The notes beneath the pieces were generated by a model that ran no database searches, had not been told where the DNA came from, and worked only from the letters and a program-made list of their open reading frames with translations. Both the position numbers and the translations under genes were made by a program. From the NCBI RefSeq assembly GCF_009831415.1, contig NZ_CP043727.1:2914001-2978000 (forward strand): 64,000 nt of DNA. The letters run 5' to 3'. Positions 1-10,059 of the stretch are shown here, in pieces. The stretch is from Yersinia canariae (GTDB taxonomy: Bacteria; Pseudomonadota; Gammaproteobacteria; Enterobacterales; Enterobacteriaceae). Every line of letters starts with the position of its first letter. Within the stretch, counting starts at the first letter, position 1.

Positions 1-51
1 TGAAATGCTACTTCACAATTATTGAAACGCAGTTCCTGACGTTTCTTTTTC

Positions 52-67
52 TGTGACGATGGTCAAT
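52..67. promoter_or_regulatory. Candidate CRP site upstream of the TRAP operon
   Basis: The sequence TGTGA-N6-TCAAT matches the CRP consensus TGTGA-N6-TCACA at eight of ten core positions. It lies about 130 bp before the start of the TRAP substrate-binding protein gene, a position compatible with catabolite activation from an upstream site. The call rests on motif resemblance only. The rest of bases 1-196 is AT-rich, and I see no gene in it. Confidence 0.35.
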
Positions 68-196
68 TTAAAAGCACATGTAAACAGCTAGGTTGAATAC
101 CATAGGGATAAAGGAATAACCCTTTTATATAACTATTCCACTATTAGAAATATTGTACTTTTATCTATTATTTTAATGACTTCTGGAGACCGTCGA

Positions 197-1174
197 ATGA
201 AATTTCCTAAGCCACTGCCAACACTCTGCCTGGCAATTTCTGCCATTTTATTTAGCCAAATAGCCTCCGCTCAACAAATTAAAGCCGCTGATGTTCACCC
301 TAAAGATTATCCTAATGTTGTCGCGGTTAAAAATATGGGCGACAAACTGAAGACAGCCACTGATGGTCGACTGGAAATTAAAACTTTTCCTGGTGGGGTA
401 TTGGGTGATGAAAAACAAATGATAGAACAGGCTCAAATGGGGGCAATTGATATTATTCGTGTTTCTATGACACCCGTTGCATCTATTTTACCTGAGATCA
501 GTGTCTTTACTCTGCCCTATATGTTCCGCGATGAAGATCACTTGCATAAAGTACTTGATGGTAAAATCGGCCAAGAAATAGGCGATAAAATCACTAACAA
601 TAAAAACTCCAAATTGGTGTTCCTCGGGTGGATGGATGCCGGTACTCGTAATCTGATAACGAAACAGCCGGTCATTAAACCTGAAGATCTTAAAGGTATG
701 AAAATCCGTGTACAAGGTAGTCCTATTGCGCTAGCAACACTCAAAGCAATGGGCGCAAACTCACTTAGCATGGGTGTCAGTGAAGTGTTCAGTGGTATGC
801 AAACTGGCGTTATTGATGGCACCGAAAATAACGAGCCCACTTTTATCGCGCATAACTATCTGCCGGTTGTCAAAAATTACACCTTGAGCGGCCATTTTAT
901 TATTCCCGAATTGTTCCTTTATTCTAAAACCAAGTGGGATAAATTATCTCCTGAAGATCAGCAAACCATTCTGAAACTGGCAAAAGAAGCACAGGCAGAA
1001 CAGCGAGTATTATGGCAAGCCTATGTACAGCAATCTCATGACAAAATGAAAGCTGGTGGCGTGCAATATCATGAAATTGATCATGACTCTTATTACAAAG
1101 CCACTCAGCCCGTTCGTGATGAATTTGGCAAAGATTACCAAGACCTCATCCAGCAAATCAGTGCTGTTCAATAA
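197..1174 (+). CDS. TRAP transporter periplasmic substrate-binding protein, DctP family
   Basis: This is the periplasmic receptor of a tripartite ATP-independent transporter, which captures an organic or sugar acid and delivers it to the membrane partners encoded next. I chose the ATG at 197 because a GGAG motif precedes it; an in-frame ATG at 176 has no ribosome-binding site. The 325-residue product starts with a signal peptide (cleavage expected after Ala25, motif ASA). Arg171 in KIRVQGSP fits the conserved DctP arginine that forms a salt bridge with the ligand carboxylate. The GVIDGTENN motif around residue 210 is also typical of the family. The ligand cannot be deduced; C4-dicarboxylates and sugar acids are both possible. 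The gene heads a three-gene operon convergent with the citrate locus. Confidence 0.9.
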   Translation: MKFPKPLPTLCLAISAILFSQIASAQQIKAADVHPKDYPNVVAVKNMGDKLKTATDGRLEIKTFPGGVLGDEKQMIEQAQMGAIDIIRVSMTPVASILPEISVFTLPYMFRDEDHLHKVLDGKIGQEIGDKITNNKNSKLVFLGWMDAGTRNLITKQPVIKPEDLKGMKIRVQGSPIALATLKAMGANSLSMGVSEVFSGMQTGVIDGTENNEPTFIAHNYLPVVKNYTLSGHFIIPELFLYSKTKWDKLSPEDQQTILKLAKEAQAEQRVLWQAYVQQSHDKMKAGGVQYHEIDHDSYYKATQPVRDEFGKDYQDLIQQISAVQ

Positions 1175-1231
1175 TACTCTTTTGGCGGTATGACGCTATT
1201 CGAATACCGCCTATATTCTGAGGTCTCCGCT

Positions 1232-1738
1232 ATGGCTCGCTCTTATCTATCAACGATGGATGTTTTATATCGCCTGTCTATCTGGGTAGCTGGTATTGCT
1301 TTAATTATTATGGTTGCGGTTATTCCTATGGGGATATTCGCCCGTTATGTACTAAACGATGGTTTATCCTGGCCCGAACCTGTGGCTATTTTATGCATGG
1401 TGACATTTACCTTTGTTGGCGCTGCGGCCAGTTATCGCTCCGGCTCACATATTGCCGTCAGTATGGTCACCGACCGGTTGTCTGAAACAGGTAAAAAAGT
1501 CTGCCTGATATTGGTGGATTTGCTGATGATATTAATAAGCCTGTTTATTTTGGTTTACAGCTACATTTTATGCAGCGAACTTTGGTCACAACCCGTGGCT
1601 GAGTTCCCATTACTGACTGCTGGTCAAACCTATATTCCTCTACCTGTCGGCTCCGCTATTACCTTGCTGTTTATTATCGAGCGCCTATTTTTTGGCCCGC
1701 AAACCCACCGCCCGGTAGTCATGATTGGCAATTCATAA
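1232..1738 (+). CDS. TRAP transporter small permease subunit, DctQ family
   Basis: This is the small four-helix membrane subunit of the TRAP system, which associates with the large permease. The 168-residue reading from 1232 (MARSYLSTMD) is preferred because a GAGG motif precedes it; a longer form would start at 1190, directly behind the receptor gene. Hydrophobic segments fall near residues 18-40, 52-72, 90-112 and 130-152. The family motif around FARYVLNDGLSWPEP is visible after the first helix. It lies between the receptor and the large permease genes, in the usual P-Q-M order. Confidence 0.88.
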   Translation: MARSYLSTMDVLYRLSIWVAGIALIIMVAVIPMGIFARYVLNDGLSWPEPVAILCMVTFTFVGAAASYRSGSHIAVSMVTDRLSETGKKVCLILVDLLMILISLFILVYSYILCSELWSQPVAEFPLLTAGQTYIPLPVGSAITLLFIIERLFFGPQTHRPVVMIGNS

Positions 1739-1756
1739 TTTGGGGAACTTTGCCTT

Positions 1757-3049
1757 ATGGACGCATTTATTTTAGTTTTTACCTTGGCAATTTTGTTAGC
1801 TATCGGAGTGCCCGTCGCCTATGCCGTCGGCTTGAGTGCTATTGCTGGCGCATTTTGGATTGATTTACCTCTGGAAGCGGTAATGATTCAAATTACCAGT
1901 GGCGTAAACAAGTTCTCATTATTAGCGATTCCATTCTTTATTCTGGCAGGTGCCATTATGGCCGAAGGGGGAATAGCGCGACGGCTGGTGAGTTTCGCCT
2001 ATATCTTCGTTGGATTTATCCGTGGTGGTCTGTCACTGGTCAATATCGTCGCCTCAACTTTTTTCGGAGCAATTTCAGGGTCATCAGTGGCAGATACCGC
2101 CTCAATTGGCTCAGTGATGATCCCGGAAATGGATAAAAAAGGTTATCCCCGTGATTTTGCCGCCGCCGTGACCGCCAGTGGCTCAGTACAAGCAATATTG
2201 ACTCCCCCGAGTCATAATTCAGTGATTTATTCATTAGCAACCGGCGGTACAGTCTCCATTGCGGCGCTGTTTATTGCCGGGATCCTACCCGGCCTGTTAC
2301 TGAGTTTCACCCTGATGCTAATGTGTGTCGGCTTTGCGTATAAACGGGGTTACCCCAAAGGTGAACGCGTCCCTTTCCGTCAAGCACTTAAAATCTTTGT
2401 CGACACATTATGGGGGCTGATGACGGTGGTCATCATCATGGGCGGGATCCTTTCCGGGATATTTACTGCTACTGAATCAGCCGCTATTGCCTGTTTGTGG
2501 TCATTTTTTGTGACCATGTTTATTTATCGTGATTATAAATGGTCAGAATTGCCCAAGTTGATGTACCGCACAGTAAAAACCGTCACTATCGTAATGATTT
2601 TGATAGGCTTTGCGGCCAGTTTTGGCGCAATCATGACTTACATGCAATTACCCGAGCGTATCACTGAGTTCTTTACCTCGGTTTCTGATAATAAATACGT
2701 CATTCTGATGTGTATCAATATCATGTTGTTGCTGATAGGCACCTTAATGGATATGGCACCGTTGATTTTGATATTGACGCCGGTATTGATGCCGGTTACC
2801 AATTCATTAGGCATTGACCCGGTGCATTTCGGCATGATTATGCTGATTAATCTGGGGATTGGCTTGATTACTCCCCCGGTAGGCTCAGTGTTATTTGTCG
2901 CCAGTGCGGTGAGTAAACAGAAAATTGAGCAGGTTGTGAAAGCAATGCTGCCGTTCTATGGCGCACTGTTCTTGGTCCTGATGCTAGTGACGTATATTCC
3001 AGAAATATCGCTGTGGTTGCCTAGAGTCTTTGGTGTCTACACCGGCTAA
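1757..3049 (+). CDS. TRAP transporter large permease subunit, DctM family
   Basis: This is the transport-catalysing subunit of the TRAP system, which uses an ion gradient to move the substrate released by the periplasmic receptor. The protein of 430 residues has the usual family length and is almost entirely hydrophobic, with about eleven to twelve membrane segments. Family signatures are visible, including the FFGAISGSSVADTASIGS stretch near residues 101-118 and the glycine/proline-rich LITPPVGSVLF segment near residue 374. The gene starts 18 bp after the DctQ gene and closes the operon. A strong GC hairpin follows. Confidence 0.92.
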   Translation: MDAFILVFTLAILLAIGVPVAYAVGLSAIAGAFWIDLPLEAVMIQITSGVNKFSLLAIPFFILAGAIMAEGGIARRLVSFAYIFVGFIRGGLSLVNIVASTFFGAISGSSVADTASIGSVMIPEMDKKGYPRDFAAAVTASGSVQAILTPPSHNSVIYSLATGGTVSIAALFIAGILPGLLLSFTLMLMCVGFAYKRGYPKGERVPFRQALKIFVDTLWGLMTVVIIMGGILSGIFTATESAAIACLWSFFVTMFIYRDYKWSELPKLMYRTVKTVTIVMILIGFAASFGAIMTYMQLPERITEFFTSVSDNKYVILMCINIMLLLIGTLMDMAPLILILTPVLMPVTNSLGIDPVHFGMIMLINLGIGLITPPVGSVLFVASAVSKQKIEQVVKAMLPFYGALFLVLMLVTYIPEISLWLPRVFGVYTG

Positions 3050-3078
3050 GACATTAGCTCGCCCTCGGGTATAAATAT

Positions 3079-3101
3079 GTCGGGCCGCTGACTGGCCCGA
3101 C
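3079..3101. other. GC-rich hairpin after the TRAP operon
   Basis: Two perfect 8-bp arms, GTCGGGCC and GGCCCGAC, enclose a 7-nt loop about 30 bp after the dctM stop codon. There is no following T-run, so it is better read as a 3'-end stabiliser or factor-dependent terminator than as an intrinsic terminator. Confidence 0.5.
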
Positions 3102-3144
3102 TCTCAGTATTAGAATGGAATTTTGAAATAACCAATGTAAATCA

Positions 3145-3215
3145 AAGGGAAACGTGCCATTATGGTCGTAACGGCGTAAGCCGTCGGAGTGCCCCAAGGT
3201 ACGGTCACCGATTCA
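3145..3215. repeat. Structured intergenic repeat, copy A
   Basis: This stretch between the convergent dctM and citT genes aligns with copy B at 41740-41810. The shared blocks ACGTGCC and ACGGTCACC are separated by exactly 42 nt in both. The centre forms a hairpin (3171-3184, stem ACGGC/GCCGT, loop GTAA), enclosed by an outer stem of CGTGCC (3153-3158) and GGTACG (3198-3203). Copy B has different bases in the two outer inner-stem pairs but keeps the pairing. On the plus strand the loop is a GNRA tetraloop in both copies. I do not recognise the element by name. Confidence 0.6.
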
Positions 3216-3232
3216 CATATTGGTATGAAAAA

Positions 3233-4696
3233 TCAATACCACAGGCTCATGATTGGCCAGCCCACCAGTAGCAACATGCTGATGTAGAACACCCCCATGA
3301 TCCCGCCCAGTCGCCAGTAATCTTTCGATTTCACATAGCCACAGCCGTAGATAATCACGCCAGGGCCGGTAGCATATGGGGTTAGAACGCCCATGATCCC
3401 AATAGACAATACCAACAACATGGATAAATGTTCCATTGGCACGCCGCTTAATCCTTTACCGACGGCTAAAATTACCGGCAGCATTGTCGCGGTATGAGCA
3501 GACAAACTTGCGAACAGATAGTGGGAAAAATAGAACACCAGCACTAATGCTACAACCGTCATATTCGGTGAGAAACCATCAAGATGGGTACTCATCGTGT
3601 TGGCAAACCAATCAATAAAACCGGAGCGAGTCAGGCCGTTGGCCATCACCACTAATGTCGCCAGATTGACCAGTGTGTTCCAGGCGCTGGAGTATTTGGT
3701 AATATCCTTCCATGACACCACATGCAGCGCCAACATTAGAGATACGGCCAGTAAACCGACCGCTGTTGCATCAATAAACTTGCTGCCAAATACCCACAAG
3801 CACAGGCTCAACAGCACCAAACCAATCAGAATCATCTCTTTGCGAGTTAGTGCTCCCATTTCTTTCAATGCCGTTTGTGCCCAGGCCGCCACTTCATCAC
3901 TTTTGGTGACGCCGGGTTTATACAGCACATAAGAGAGCCAAGGGGCGACTATCAGCAAAATTAAGCCAACGGGCAGGAATGCTAAGAACCACTGCATCCA
4001 TCCGATATGCACACCGGCAATCTTATTCACAAACTCAATACCCAGCACGTTAGGTGCCGCGCCGGTCACAAACATGGAGGAGCTGATGCTGGTGCCAATC
4101 ACCATCATCCACATCAAATAACCCCCAATACGCCGTGAAGAGGGGTCATGCGGGTAAGAATCGAACAGCGGCGGCAAGTTTTTCACCACCGGGAACACCG
4201 TTCCCCCCGTCCGGGCGGTATTCGATGGTGTAAAAGGGGCCAAAAGAATATCAATGATAACAATGGCATAACCCAGTGTCAGTGTCCGTTTGCCCATGAA
4301 TTTGACCATGAACAAGGCGATTCGACGGCCCAGCCCGGTGGCCTCATAGCCGAGCGCAAAAATAAACGCCCCAAACACCAGCCAAACGGTGGTGCTGGAG
4401 AACCCCGCTAGCCCCCATTTCAATGACTCTTTACCACCATTAAAACTGGCATCTGCCACTTCCGCAGCACTGAATAGCACCCAGTCGGAACTCAGCACGC
4501 AAATTGTCACCGCAATAAAGCTTATCGCGGTGGCGGGAATTGGCTCTAAAATCATACCGACAATCATGGCGACAAAAATCGCAAAATAGCGCCAGGCTTG
4601 AGGTGGCATACCTTCCGGGGTGGGTATCAACAGCAGAACGGCCAACACCACAAAAGGCGCGAGCGCTTTCCATAATTTCTCTTGCGACTTCAACAT
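3233..4696 (-). CDS. citT: Citrate/succinate antiporter CitT (DASS family)
   Basis: The protein is an inner-membrane carrier of the divalent anion:sodium symporter family. In E. coli CitT exchanges external citrate for succinate, the end product of citrate fermentation. Its 487 residues match the family length, with about twelve to fourteen hydrophobic segments. Family signatures include the [13 protein letters not shown] and [10 protein letters not shown] stretches, which lie in the two pseudo-symmetric substrate-binding halves. The start is preceded by an AGGAG motif and overlaps the citG end by 7 bp. It is the last gene of citCDEFXGT, which supports citrate as substrate over other dicarboxylates. 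Confidence 0.93.
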   Translation of the reverse strand: MLKSQEKLWKALAPFVVLAVLLLIPTPEGMPPQAWRYFAIFVAMIVGMILEPIPATAISFIAVTICVLSSDWVLFSAAEVADASFNGGKESLKWGLAGFSSTTVWLVFGAFIFALGYEATGLGRRIALFMVKFMGKRTLTLGYAIVIIDILLAPFTPSNTARTGGTVFPVVKNLPPLFDSYPHDPSSRRIGGYLMWMMVIGTSISSSMFVTGAAPNVLGIEFVNKIAGVHIGWMQWFLAFLPVGLILLIVAPWLSYVLYKPGVTKSDEVAAWAQTALKEMGALTRKEMILIGLVLLSLCLWVFGSKFIDATAVGLLAVSLMLALHVVSWKDITKYSSAWNTLVNLATLVVMANGLTRSGFIDWFANTMSTHLDGFSPNMTVVALVLVFYFSHYLFASLSAHTATMLPVILAVGKGLSGVPMEHLSMLLVLSIGIMGVLTPYATGPGVIIYGCGYVKSKDYWRLGGIMGVFYISMLLLVGWPIMSLWY

Positions 4697-5649
4697 AGAG
4701 AGACTCCTATAACACCGTTATTATTTTTGTGAGGGAGATGATGAGGGAATTGCGCCAGAAACCAGGTCAGGATCAGCAGGTCAGCACTGCCACCAGGGCT
4801 AAGGTTGCGGGCGATACATTGGGCGTCAAACATCCGCACTTTTAACTGGCTGAGAGGCTCGCGCATCCCTGCTGGTGAGAGTGAGGCCAGAAGCTCTGTC
4901 GCCTGTTGTTGTAGCCATTGCAACCCCGCCATACCGCCGCGAGAAACCACATTGGTATCGCGATTGACGGACATCAAAATCAGCAAGGTGTGCAATAAGG
5001 CATGGTCAGGTTGTGCGCCATCGGCTAATAAGCGCCGGTACGCGGGTAAAGCATGGGTTAACACCGTTGCAAAGCCTGATTCAGCTTCACCGCGCGCGCC
5101 CGTCAGGCCATGTTGAGAAAACAGGCGCTGCCCAGCGGTTTGTTGAGGATTAGACTGGCACAACTCGCGATCCGTTAGCCCACAACATAAGCTGGCGACT
5201 TCCTGACACACCGCATCGGCACTGATCTGTTGCGCGCGCGCATACAACCGCCCAAGCGCACAGCACATTAATCCCAGTGAAAAAACACTGCCTTTATGGG
5301 TATTCACACCGCTGGTGGCCAAAAACATGCTGTTTTCACAAGCTAACCCCAAGGGCCGCAGACGGTTAAGCGCGGCCTGCCCGTGTAAATGGCTATGGTG
5401 AATGCCATGTTCGATAAAACGCGGCAACCACGGTGCAATAGCATCAGCGCTGTGATAAAAATCTTGTAATGTCATATCCTTATGCGCACCACAATTAACG
5501 CAATCCACCAACCCGGGCTTGGGAGTCAGATTGACCTCGGCCAACATCGCCCGATAAGCCAGTGCGCCATATTTTTGGCTAAAGTCACCGCCAGCCCAAT
5601 CTGCGGGCGACGAAACCGCCATGCTGTCAGTGCGTTGCAGTTGTGGCAT
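4690..5649 (-). CDS. citG: Triphosphoribosyl-dephospho-CoA synthase CitG
   Basis: CitG makes 2'-(5''-triphosphoribosyl)-3'-dephospho-CoA, the precursor of the citrate lyase prosthetic group, from ATP and dephospho-CoA. The protein shows the conserved family stretches [15 protein letters not shown]-like [21 protein letters not shown] and [11 protein letters not shown]. At 319 residues it is slightly longer than E. coli CitG (about 292), because of extra residues at both ends, including a tail after the usual FLAQF end. The start at 5649 overlaps citX by 23 bp and has a GGAG motif about ten bases upstream. An ATG at 5622 (MAVSS) is an alternative. Confidence 0.92.
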   Translation of the reverse strand: MPQLQRTDSMAVSSPADWAGGDFSQKYGALAYRAMLAEVNLTPKPGLVDCVNCGAHKDMTLQDFYHSADAIAPWLPRFIEHGIHHSHLHGQAALNRLRPLGLACENSMFLATSGVNTHKGSVFSLGLMCCALGRLYARAQQISADAVCQEVASLCCGLTDRELCQSNPQQTAGQRLFSQHGLTGARGEAESGFATVLTHALPAYRRLLADGAQPDHALLHTLLILMSVNRDTNVVSRGGMAGLQWLQQQATELLASLSPAGMREPLSQLKVRMFDAQCIARNLSPGGSADLLILTWFLAQFPHHLPHKNNNGVIGVSLC

Positions 5650-6175
5650 TGAGCATCAACTCCATCTGGGCCAGCAGTTCTTCAATACTGTGGGTCTGCG
5701 CTCGAGCACAAACATTCGCTGGGCGGTGGCACAGCAGGCAGCGGCGCGGTGCCAACCCGACATCACGGCGCGACAGAATTCGCCCCGAAACATCGAGCAC
5801 ATCGATATCCCATAACCTGCCCTGCGGGTGCTTTAGCTCCAGTAACAGTGCGGCGTCTTTCACTTGCTCAGCAGGCAAATCAACCGCTATCAACCCCTCA
5901 CAACCGGTCGGCAATGGGAAAACTTCTTGCTGCAATACGGGCCAGCACTGCTGCTGACTCAATGCAGTAATCGCTTGCCACGCCAGTGCAAACAGCTTGC
6001 GCGTCAATGGGTTATCTTTCACAGCACCCGGAGCCACTAATGTCAGAGAAATCAACGTGACTGGGTGGCGAGCCAGCCAGGCCTGTTGACGGCTCTGGCG
6101 CGACTCCCGACTGGTCAGCAATTCCGGTAAACTAATGGGTCGGTTAGCGGCTAACGCGGGGGAAAGTGTATTCAT
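5627..6175 (-). CDS. citX: Apo-citrate lyase phosphoribosyl-dephospho-CoA transferase CitX
   Basis: CitX transfers the CitG product onto the serine of the citrate lyase acyl carrier protein CitD, completing the holo-enzyme. At 182 residues it has the length of E. coli CitX. The family stretch [16 protein letters not shown] near residues 47-62 and the [10 protein letters not shown] segment near residue 143 are visible. It lies 3 bp after citF and overlaps citG. As a separate gene it follows the E. coli-type layout, rather than the citXG fusion found in some Gram-positives. Confidence 0.92.
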   Translation of the reverse strand: MNTLSPALAANRPISLPELLTSRESRQSRQQAWLARHPVTLISLTLVAPGAVKDNPLTRKLFALAWQAITALSQQQCWPVLQQEVFPLPTGCEGLIAVDLPAEQVKDAALLLELKHPQGRLWDIDVLDVSGRILSRRDVGLAPRRCLLCHRPANVCARAQTHSIEELLAQMELMLNATTATH

Positions 6176-6178
6176 CGT

Positions 6179-7696
6179 CTACTCCTGTATCTGATGAACA
6201 ACATCAATCACGGAACCGTCGCGATAACGCACCACGGCCACCACGCGATCGGTGAATTTGATCGGTTGCGGTTCACCCGTCAAAATCAGTGCGCGTTGAT
6301 AAAGCCAGTCGATAGTCACCACCGGCAAACCCGCCTGCTGCAAGCGCTCTGCCAGTTCTGGCCGTGCCGGATTGACCGCAATACCGTGATCGGTCACTAA
6401 AATGTCCACACTGGAACCCGGCGTCACACAAGTTGTCACTTCCTTGACTAAGGTCGGAATCCGTCCGCGCACCAACGGCGCGACAATAATTGACAGCCGA
6501 GCCGCTACCGCAGTATCACAATGTCCGCCGGAAGCCCCGCGCAGCACGCCATCAGAGCCGGTCAACACATTGACGTTAAAAGCGGTGTCAATCTCCAGCG
6601 CACTGAGCACCACCACATCCAGCCGGTCGACTGATGCACCTTTCGAGCTGAAATTGGCATATTGGTTAGCACTGATTTCGATATGACGGGGATTACGAGC
6701 CAGTGAAGCCGCCGCCTGTTTGTCAAAACTTTGCACATCCAACAGCTTGGTAATCAGCCCTTTTTCATGCAGTTCCACCATGGTTGACGTAATACCGCCG
6801 AGGGCAAAAGCCGCCGTGATATTGCGACGTAACATTTTATCCTCGAGGAAGCGAGTCACAGCCAGTGATGCTCCGCCGGTGCCAGTCTGCAAAGAGAAAC
6901 CATCAACAAAATAGCCCGACCCCGCAATCACCTCAGCGGCGCGGCGAGCAATCAGTAATTCACGGGGATTAGAGGTCATACGGGTGGTATCAGCGCCGAT
7001 CTTGTCGGCATCCCCCACTTGTTCAACCCGAACAATCAAATCGACCTGATCCTGAGTAATACTGGCAGGATGGTGTGGATAAGCCACCAGAGCTTCAGTC
7101 AACAGCACCACACAATCGGCATATTCGGCATCAACACGGGCATACCCCAAGGAACCGCAACAGGCATTACCACTAAAACCATTGGCATTACCGAACTCAT
7201 CACAGGCCGGAACCCCAATAAAAGCGACATCAATGGTCAATTCGCCGGACTCAATCAGATTAACGCGGCCACCGTGGGAGTGAACCTGAACAGGTTTGGC
7301 TAACAATCCGCGCGATATCTCATCCGCCAGCGGCCCGCGCATGCCGGAGGTATATATTTCGCTGACGACGCCATTGCGGATATGCTCAACCAGCGGTGAA
7401 TGGCAGTCGCTCAGGGAGCTGGAAGCCAACCGTAAGTTTTTGAATCCCATGGCAGCAATGGCATTCATGACCAGATTCAAGGTCAAATCACCGGCACGGA
7501 AAGCATGGTGGAAGGAAATGGTCATGCCGTCTTGCAACCCGCTGCGGCGGATAGCATTTTCCAATGAATCACAAATCTTGATATTGCGCGGCTTCTGCGC
7601 CTGTAAATTCGCTTTAGATGTGTTTTGATACAGGTGATATGCAGGGCTGTTATCCTGACAATGACTTAAGCTTTCTACTCGTTGTTGCCTATTCAT
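6179..7696 (-). CDS. citF: Citrate lyase alpha subunit CitF (citrate CoA-transferase)
   Basis: The alpha subunit transfers the acyl carrier protein from acetyl to citrate, giving citryl-ACP and acetate, within the cytoplasmic citrate lyase complex. The 505-residue length matches family members. The sequence shows CoA-transferase features throughout, including FHHAFRAGD near residue 64, VHSHGGRVNLIESGE near 138 and the GASGGHCD stretch near 390. The gene follows citE after 3 bp, so alpha and beta subunits are translated in close linkage. No truncation is visible. Confidence 0.95.
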   Translation of the reverse strand: MNRQQRVESLSHCQDNSPAYHLYQNTSKANLQAQKPRNIKICDSLENAIRRSGLQDGMTISFHHAFRAGDLTLNLVMNAIAAMGFKNLRLASSSLSDCHSPLVEHIRNGVVSEIYTSGMRGPLADEISRGLLAKPVQVHSHGGRVNLIESGELTIDVAFIGVPACDEFGNANGFSGNACCGSLGYARVDAEYADCVVLLTEALVAYPHHPASITQDQVDLIVRVEQVGDADKIGADTTRMTSNPRELLIARRAAEVIAGSGYFVDGFSLQTGTGGASLAVTRFLEDKMLRRNITAAFALGGITSTMVELHEKGLITKLLDVQSFDKQAAASLARNPRHIEISANQYANFSSKGASVDRLDVVVLSALEIDTAFNVNVLTGSDGVLRGASGGHCDTAVAARLSIIVAPLVRGRIPTLVKEVTTCVTPGSSVDILVTDHGIAVNPARPELAERLQQAGLPVVTIDWLYQRALILTGEPQPIKFTDRVVAVVRYRDGSVIDVVHQIQE

Positions 7697-7699
7697 TTC

Positions 7700-8593
7700 T
7701 TATTCCTCACGCAGGCCGCTGACCGCACGTTGTAAAACCAACCGTGCCCGCTCAATTACCGGGCTGTCCACCATCTTGCCGTTCAGGGAAACCACACCGC
7801 GCCCTTCTGCCTCAGCCGCTACAGCCGCATCGACCACCGCCTGTGCATGGCGGACTTCTTTCTCAGTCGGGGCATAAAGGTTGTGTAACAGTTCGATTTG
7901 GCGTGGGTTTATCAGCGATTTGCCATCAAAACCCAGTTGTTTGATAAGTGCTGCTTCCTGCAAGAAACCGGCTTCGTTATTGGCATCGGAATACACGGTG
8001 TCAAAAGCTTGAATACCGACTGCGCGGGCAGCTTGCAAAATTGAACAGCGAGCAAACAACAGTTCAATTCCCTCGGGAGAGCGCTCAGTGCGTAGGTTGC
8101 GGACATAATCCTCCGCGCCCAATGCAATCCCCATTAAGCGCGGAGACGCCTGTGCAATAGCCAGCGCCTGAGTAATACCCTGCGCAGATTCAATTGCCGC
8201 CAACAAGCCAGTACTACCCACTTCGCGGCCGCATTCCGACTCAATACGGCTGATTTCGTGCGCCATATCTTCTACATCTTTCGCGTTGTCAGTTTTCGGC
8301 AAACGCACGATATCCGCCCCACCACGGACTACAGCCTCTAAATCAGCCAGACCATAAGCTGAGTCCAATGCATTGACTCGCACTATGGTTTCTACATCTT
8401 GATAAAGTGGATGTTGTAAGGCGTGATAAACCAAACGACGGGCGGCATCTTTTTCGCGCAGGATAACTGAGTCTTCCAAGTCAAACATCAACGCATCTGC
8501 CTGATAAATAAAGGCATTACTGACCATTGCGGCATTAGCACCTGGAACAAATAACATGCTGCGGCGCATTCTGTTTTTCATTTCGGGTTTCAT
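7700..8593 (-). CDS. citE: Citrate lyase beta subunit CitE (citryl-ACP lyase)
   Basis: CitE cleaves citryl-ACP to oxaloacetate and acetyl-ACP, regenerating the acetylated complex. The TIM-barrel family signatures are clear: [14 protein letters not shown] near the start, [10 protein letters not shown] with metal-binding acids, VRLPKTD, and [19 protein letters not shown] chose the ATG at 8593 (MKPEMKNR) because it forms a TGATG overlap with the citD stop and is preceded by GGAG. A longer reading from 8608 is possible. The resulting 297 residues agree with E. coli CitE (about 302). Confidence 0.94.
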   Translation of the reverse strand: MKPEMKNRMRRSMLFVPGANAAMVSNAFIYQADALMFDLEDSVILREKDAARRLVYHALQHPLYQDVETIVRVNALDSAYGLADLEAVVRGGADIVRLPKTDNAKDVEDMAHEISRIESECGREVGSTGLLAAIESAQGITQALAIAQASPRLMGIALGAEDYVRNLRTERSPEGIELLFARCSILQAARAVGIQAFDTVYSDANNEAGFLQEAALIKQLGFDGKSLINPRQIELLHNLYAPTEKEVRHAQAVVDAAVAAEAEGRGVVSLNGKMVDSPVIERARLVLQRAVSGLREE

Positions 8594-8886
8594 CAATGCG
8601 CTCTCCATGGCAGAATTTTTTCATCGCAGGCTCTCAGCAACGCGGTTTCCAGCCGTGCTTGTAAAACACAATCCAGCGCACCTTTATCGTCAATAATCAG
8701 TTGCACCCCAGTCACCCGATACTGTTCCAGCAACGCCAGCACGCTGTAGCGAATGGCTTCACCAAACTGCTTGTCCACACTGCTGTGTATTTGCAGATCT
8801 ATTTCGGGTGGATTTAATGGCGCGATGCGCACCATGACGTCGCTTGACTCCAATGTTCCGGCGACAGCCTCTCTAATAATTTTCAT
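8593..8886 (-). CDS. citD: Citrate lyase gamma subunit CitD (acyl carrier protein)
   Basis: CitD is the small acyl carrier protein of citrate lyase. It carries the phosphoribosyl-dephospho-CoA arm made by CitG and attached by CitX. The 97-residue protein shows the N-terminal motif AGTLESSD, in which Ser14 aligns with the attachment serine of E. coli CitD. It also shows the [14 protein letters not shown] and [15 protein letters not shown] stretches. It is separated from the upstream citC by about 96 bp and joined to citE by a TGATG overlap. Confidence 0.94.
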   Translation of the reverse strand: MKIIREAVAGTLESSDVMVRIAPLNPPEIDLQIHSSVDKQFGEAIRYSVLALLEQYRVTGVQLIIDDKGALDCVLQARLETALLRACDEKILPWRAH

Positions 8887-8982
8887 TTTTCACCTGATTA
8901 ACTTGTCTTCAAATTTGCGGTCTCTGACTTACGTATCAGTCCCTATCTTTGCGCCCTGCTTTAACCAACTGCTTTTAATCAG

Positions 8983-10059
8983 TTAAAACAGGGCTGAATT
9001 CTTTACTAAAGTGGTGGTTTTCTCGGCACTGCCCGCCTTTTGCGCGCGTTGCGTCAACAGTCGCTGTAAGTAATGGCAGGTAGCGGGAGGAACTAATTTT
9101 CGAATGGTTTCGCCATCCCCCTGTGCCAGTAATTTGCGTACCCATGAGGCGGAAATAGCGGTGTTGTGATATTTGAGACGTTCTATTTCCACCAGTGAAA
9201 TCGGGGGATACGGTAATGACGGTGTTTCCAGCCAAAAGCCCATGTCACGGTTATATTTGGCCGTCACAGTACAAAATGGCTCAGTCCCAACAAAACGATG
9301 AGTGACCCCCAGTGCCGGGGCTAAATATTGACGAAATATTTTCAGATCAATCTCGGTATAGCAGTCATCTGCTACGCCTTGATCTTTAATGAAATAACAC
9401 GGGAATGTGGCTCGGGAGATCATATATTCCGAGCCGGGATGTACCGTCAGATTGGCAATATCTTGTGTGCCTTCGAGCACTAATTGCAGGCGGTCTTCGT
9501 ATGGGAAACGTGAATTATCTTCTTTGACTAAAAACAGGTGCAACCAATCACACTGGGCTGCGGCCTGCCGTACCAAATATTGATGCCCACGGGTAAACGG
9601 ATTGGCATTCATTACGATGCTGCCAATTTTCTGCCCTGGTTGACGTAATTGGCGTAATTGTTTGGCATAGCGCTGCAAACGGCAGTCGCTATTTTCCATC
9701 AACACCACAATACCGGGAACACTGGCTATAGGATAAAAGCCACAGGCCTTAAATAAACTCTCATTTTTAGTTTTGGTATAAATAAACAGATGGCTGTGGT
9801 GGCGCTCATAGGCCAGATTAACTAACTCAGTTGCCAGTGTTAGCGCCAGTCCTTCGCCCCGCACCTGCTCACTGATCGCCACACATTTGATGATATTGCC
9901 AGCAATGCCACCACAGGCTACAAGCTTTTCATTACGGCTTACGGTAATAAACACCTCAACGGTGGTATCTATATTCAGATCATTAGCACGTAAGAAACGT
10001 GTTATTTCTGCAATCTGCTGATGGTCTGAACGATTAATTCTATTAAATACCGTATCCAT
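8983..10059 (-). CDS. citC: [Citrate (pro-3S)-lyase] ligase CitC
   Basis: CitC activates citrate lyase by acetylating the thiol of the CitD prosthetic group with acetate and ATP. The 358-residue protein has two parts. The N-terminal 130 residues are GNAT-like (GEGLALTLATELVNLAYE). The C-terminal part is a nucleotidyltransferase fold with the NPFTRGH motif and the ISASWVR segment typical of the (H/T)xGH superfamily. It is the first gene of the citCDEFXGT operon and faces citA across an AT-rich 360-bp gap, so its promoter should lie there. Confidence 0.94.
   Translation of the reverse strand: MDTVFNRINRSDHQQIAEITRFLRANDLNIDTTVEVFITVSRNEKLVACGGIAGNIIKCVAISEQVRGEGLALTLATELVNLAYERHHSHLFIYTKTKNESLFKACGFYPIASVPGIVVLMENSDCRLQRYAKQLRQLRQPGQKIGSIVMNANPFTRGHQYLVRQAAAQCDWLHLFLVKEDNSRFPYEDRLQLVLEGTQDIANLTVHPGSEYMISRATFPCYFIKDQGVADDCYTEIDLKIFRQYLAPALGVTHRFVGTEPFCTVTAKYNRDMGFWLETPSLPYPPISLVEIERLKYHNTAISASWVRKLLAQGDGETIRKLVPPATCHYLQRLLTQRAQKAGSAEKTTTLVKNSALF

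Noticed and set aside
2040..2240. Long antisense reading frames inside dctM and many other genes
   Set aside because: These follow the codon pattern of the real gene on the other strand, have no start signals of their own and no family motifs.
3079..3101. Intrinsic terminator of the TRAP operon
   Set aside because: The hairpin is strong but lacks a following T-run, so I list it only as a 3' hairpin.
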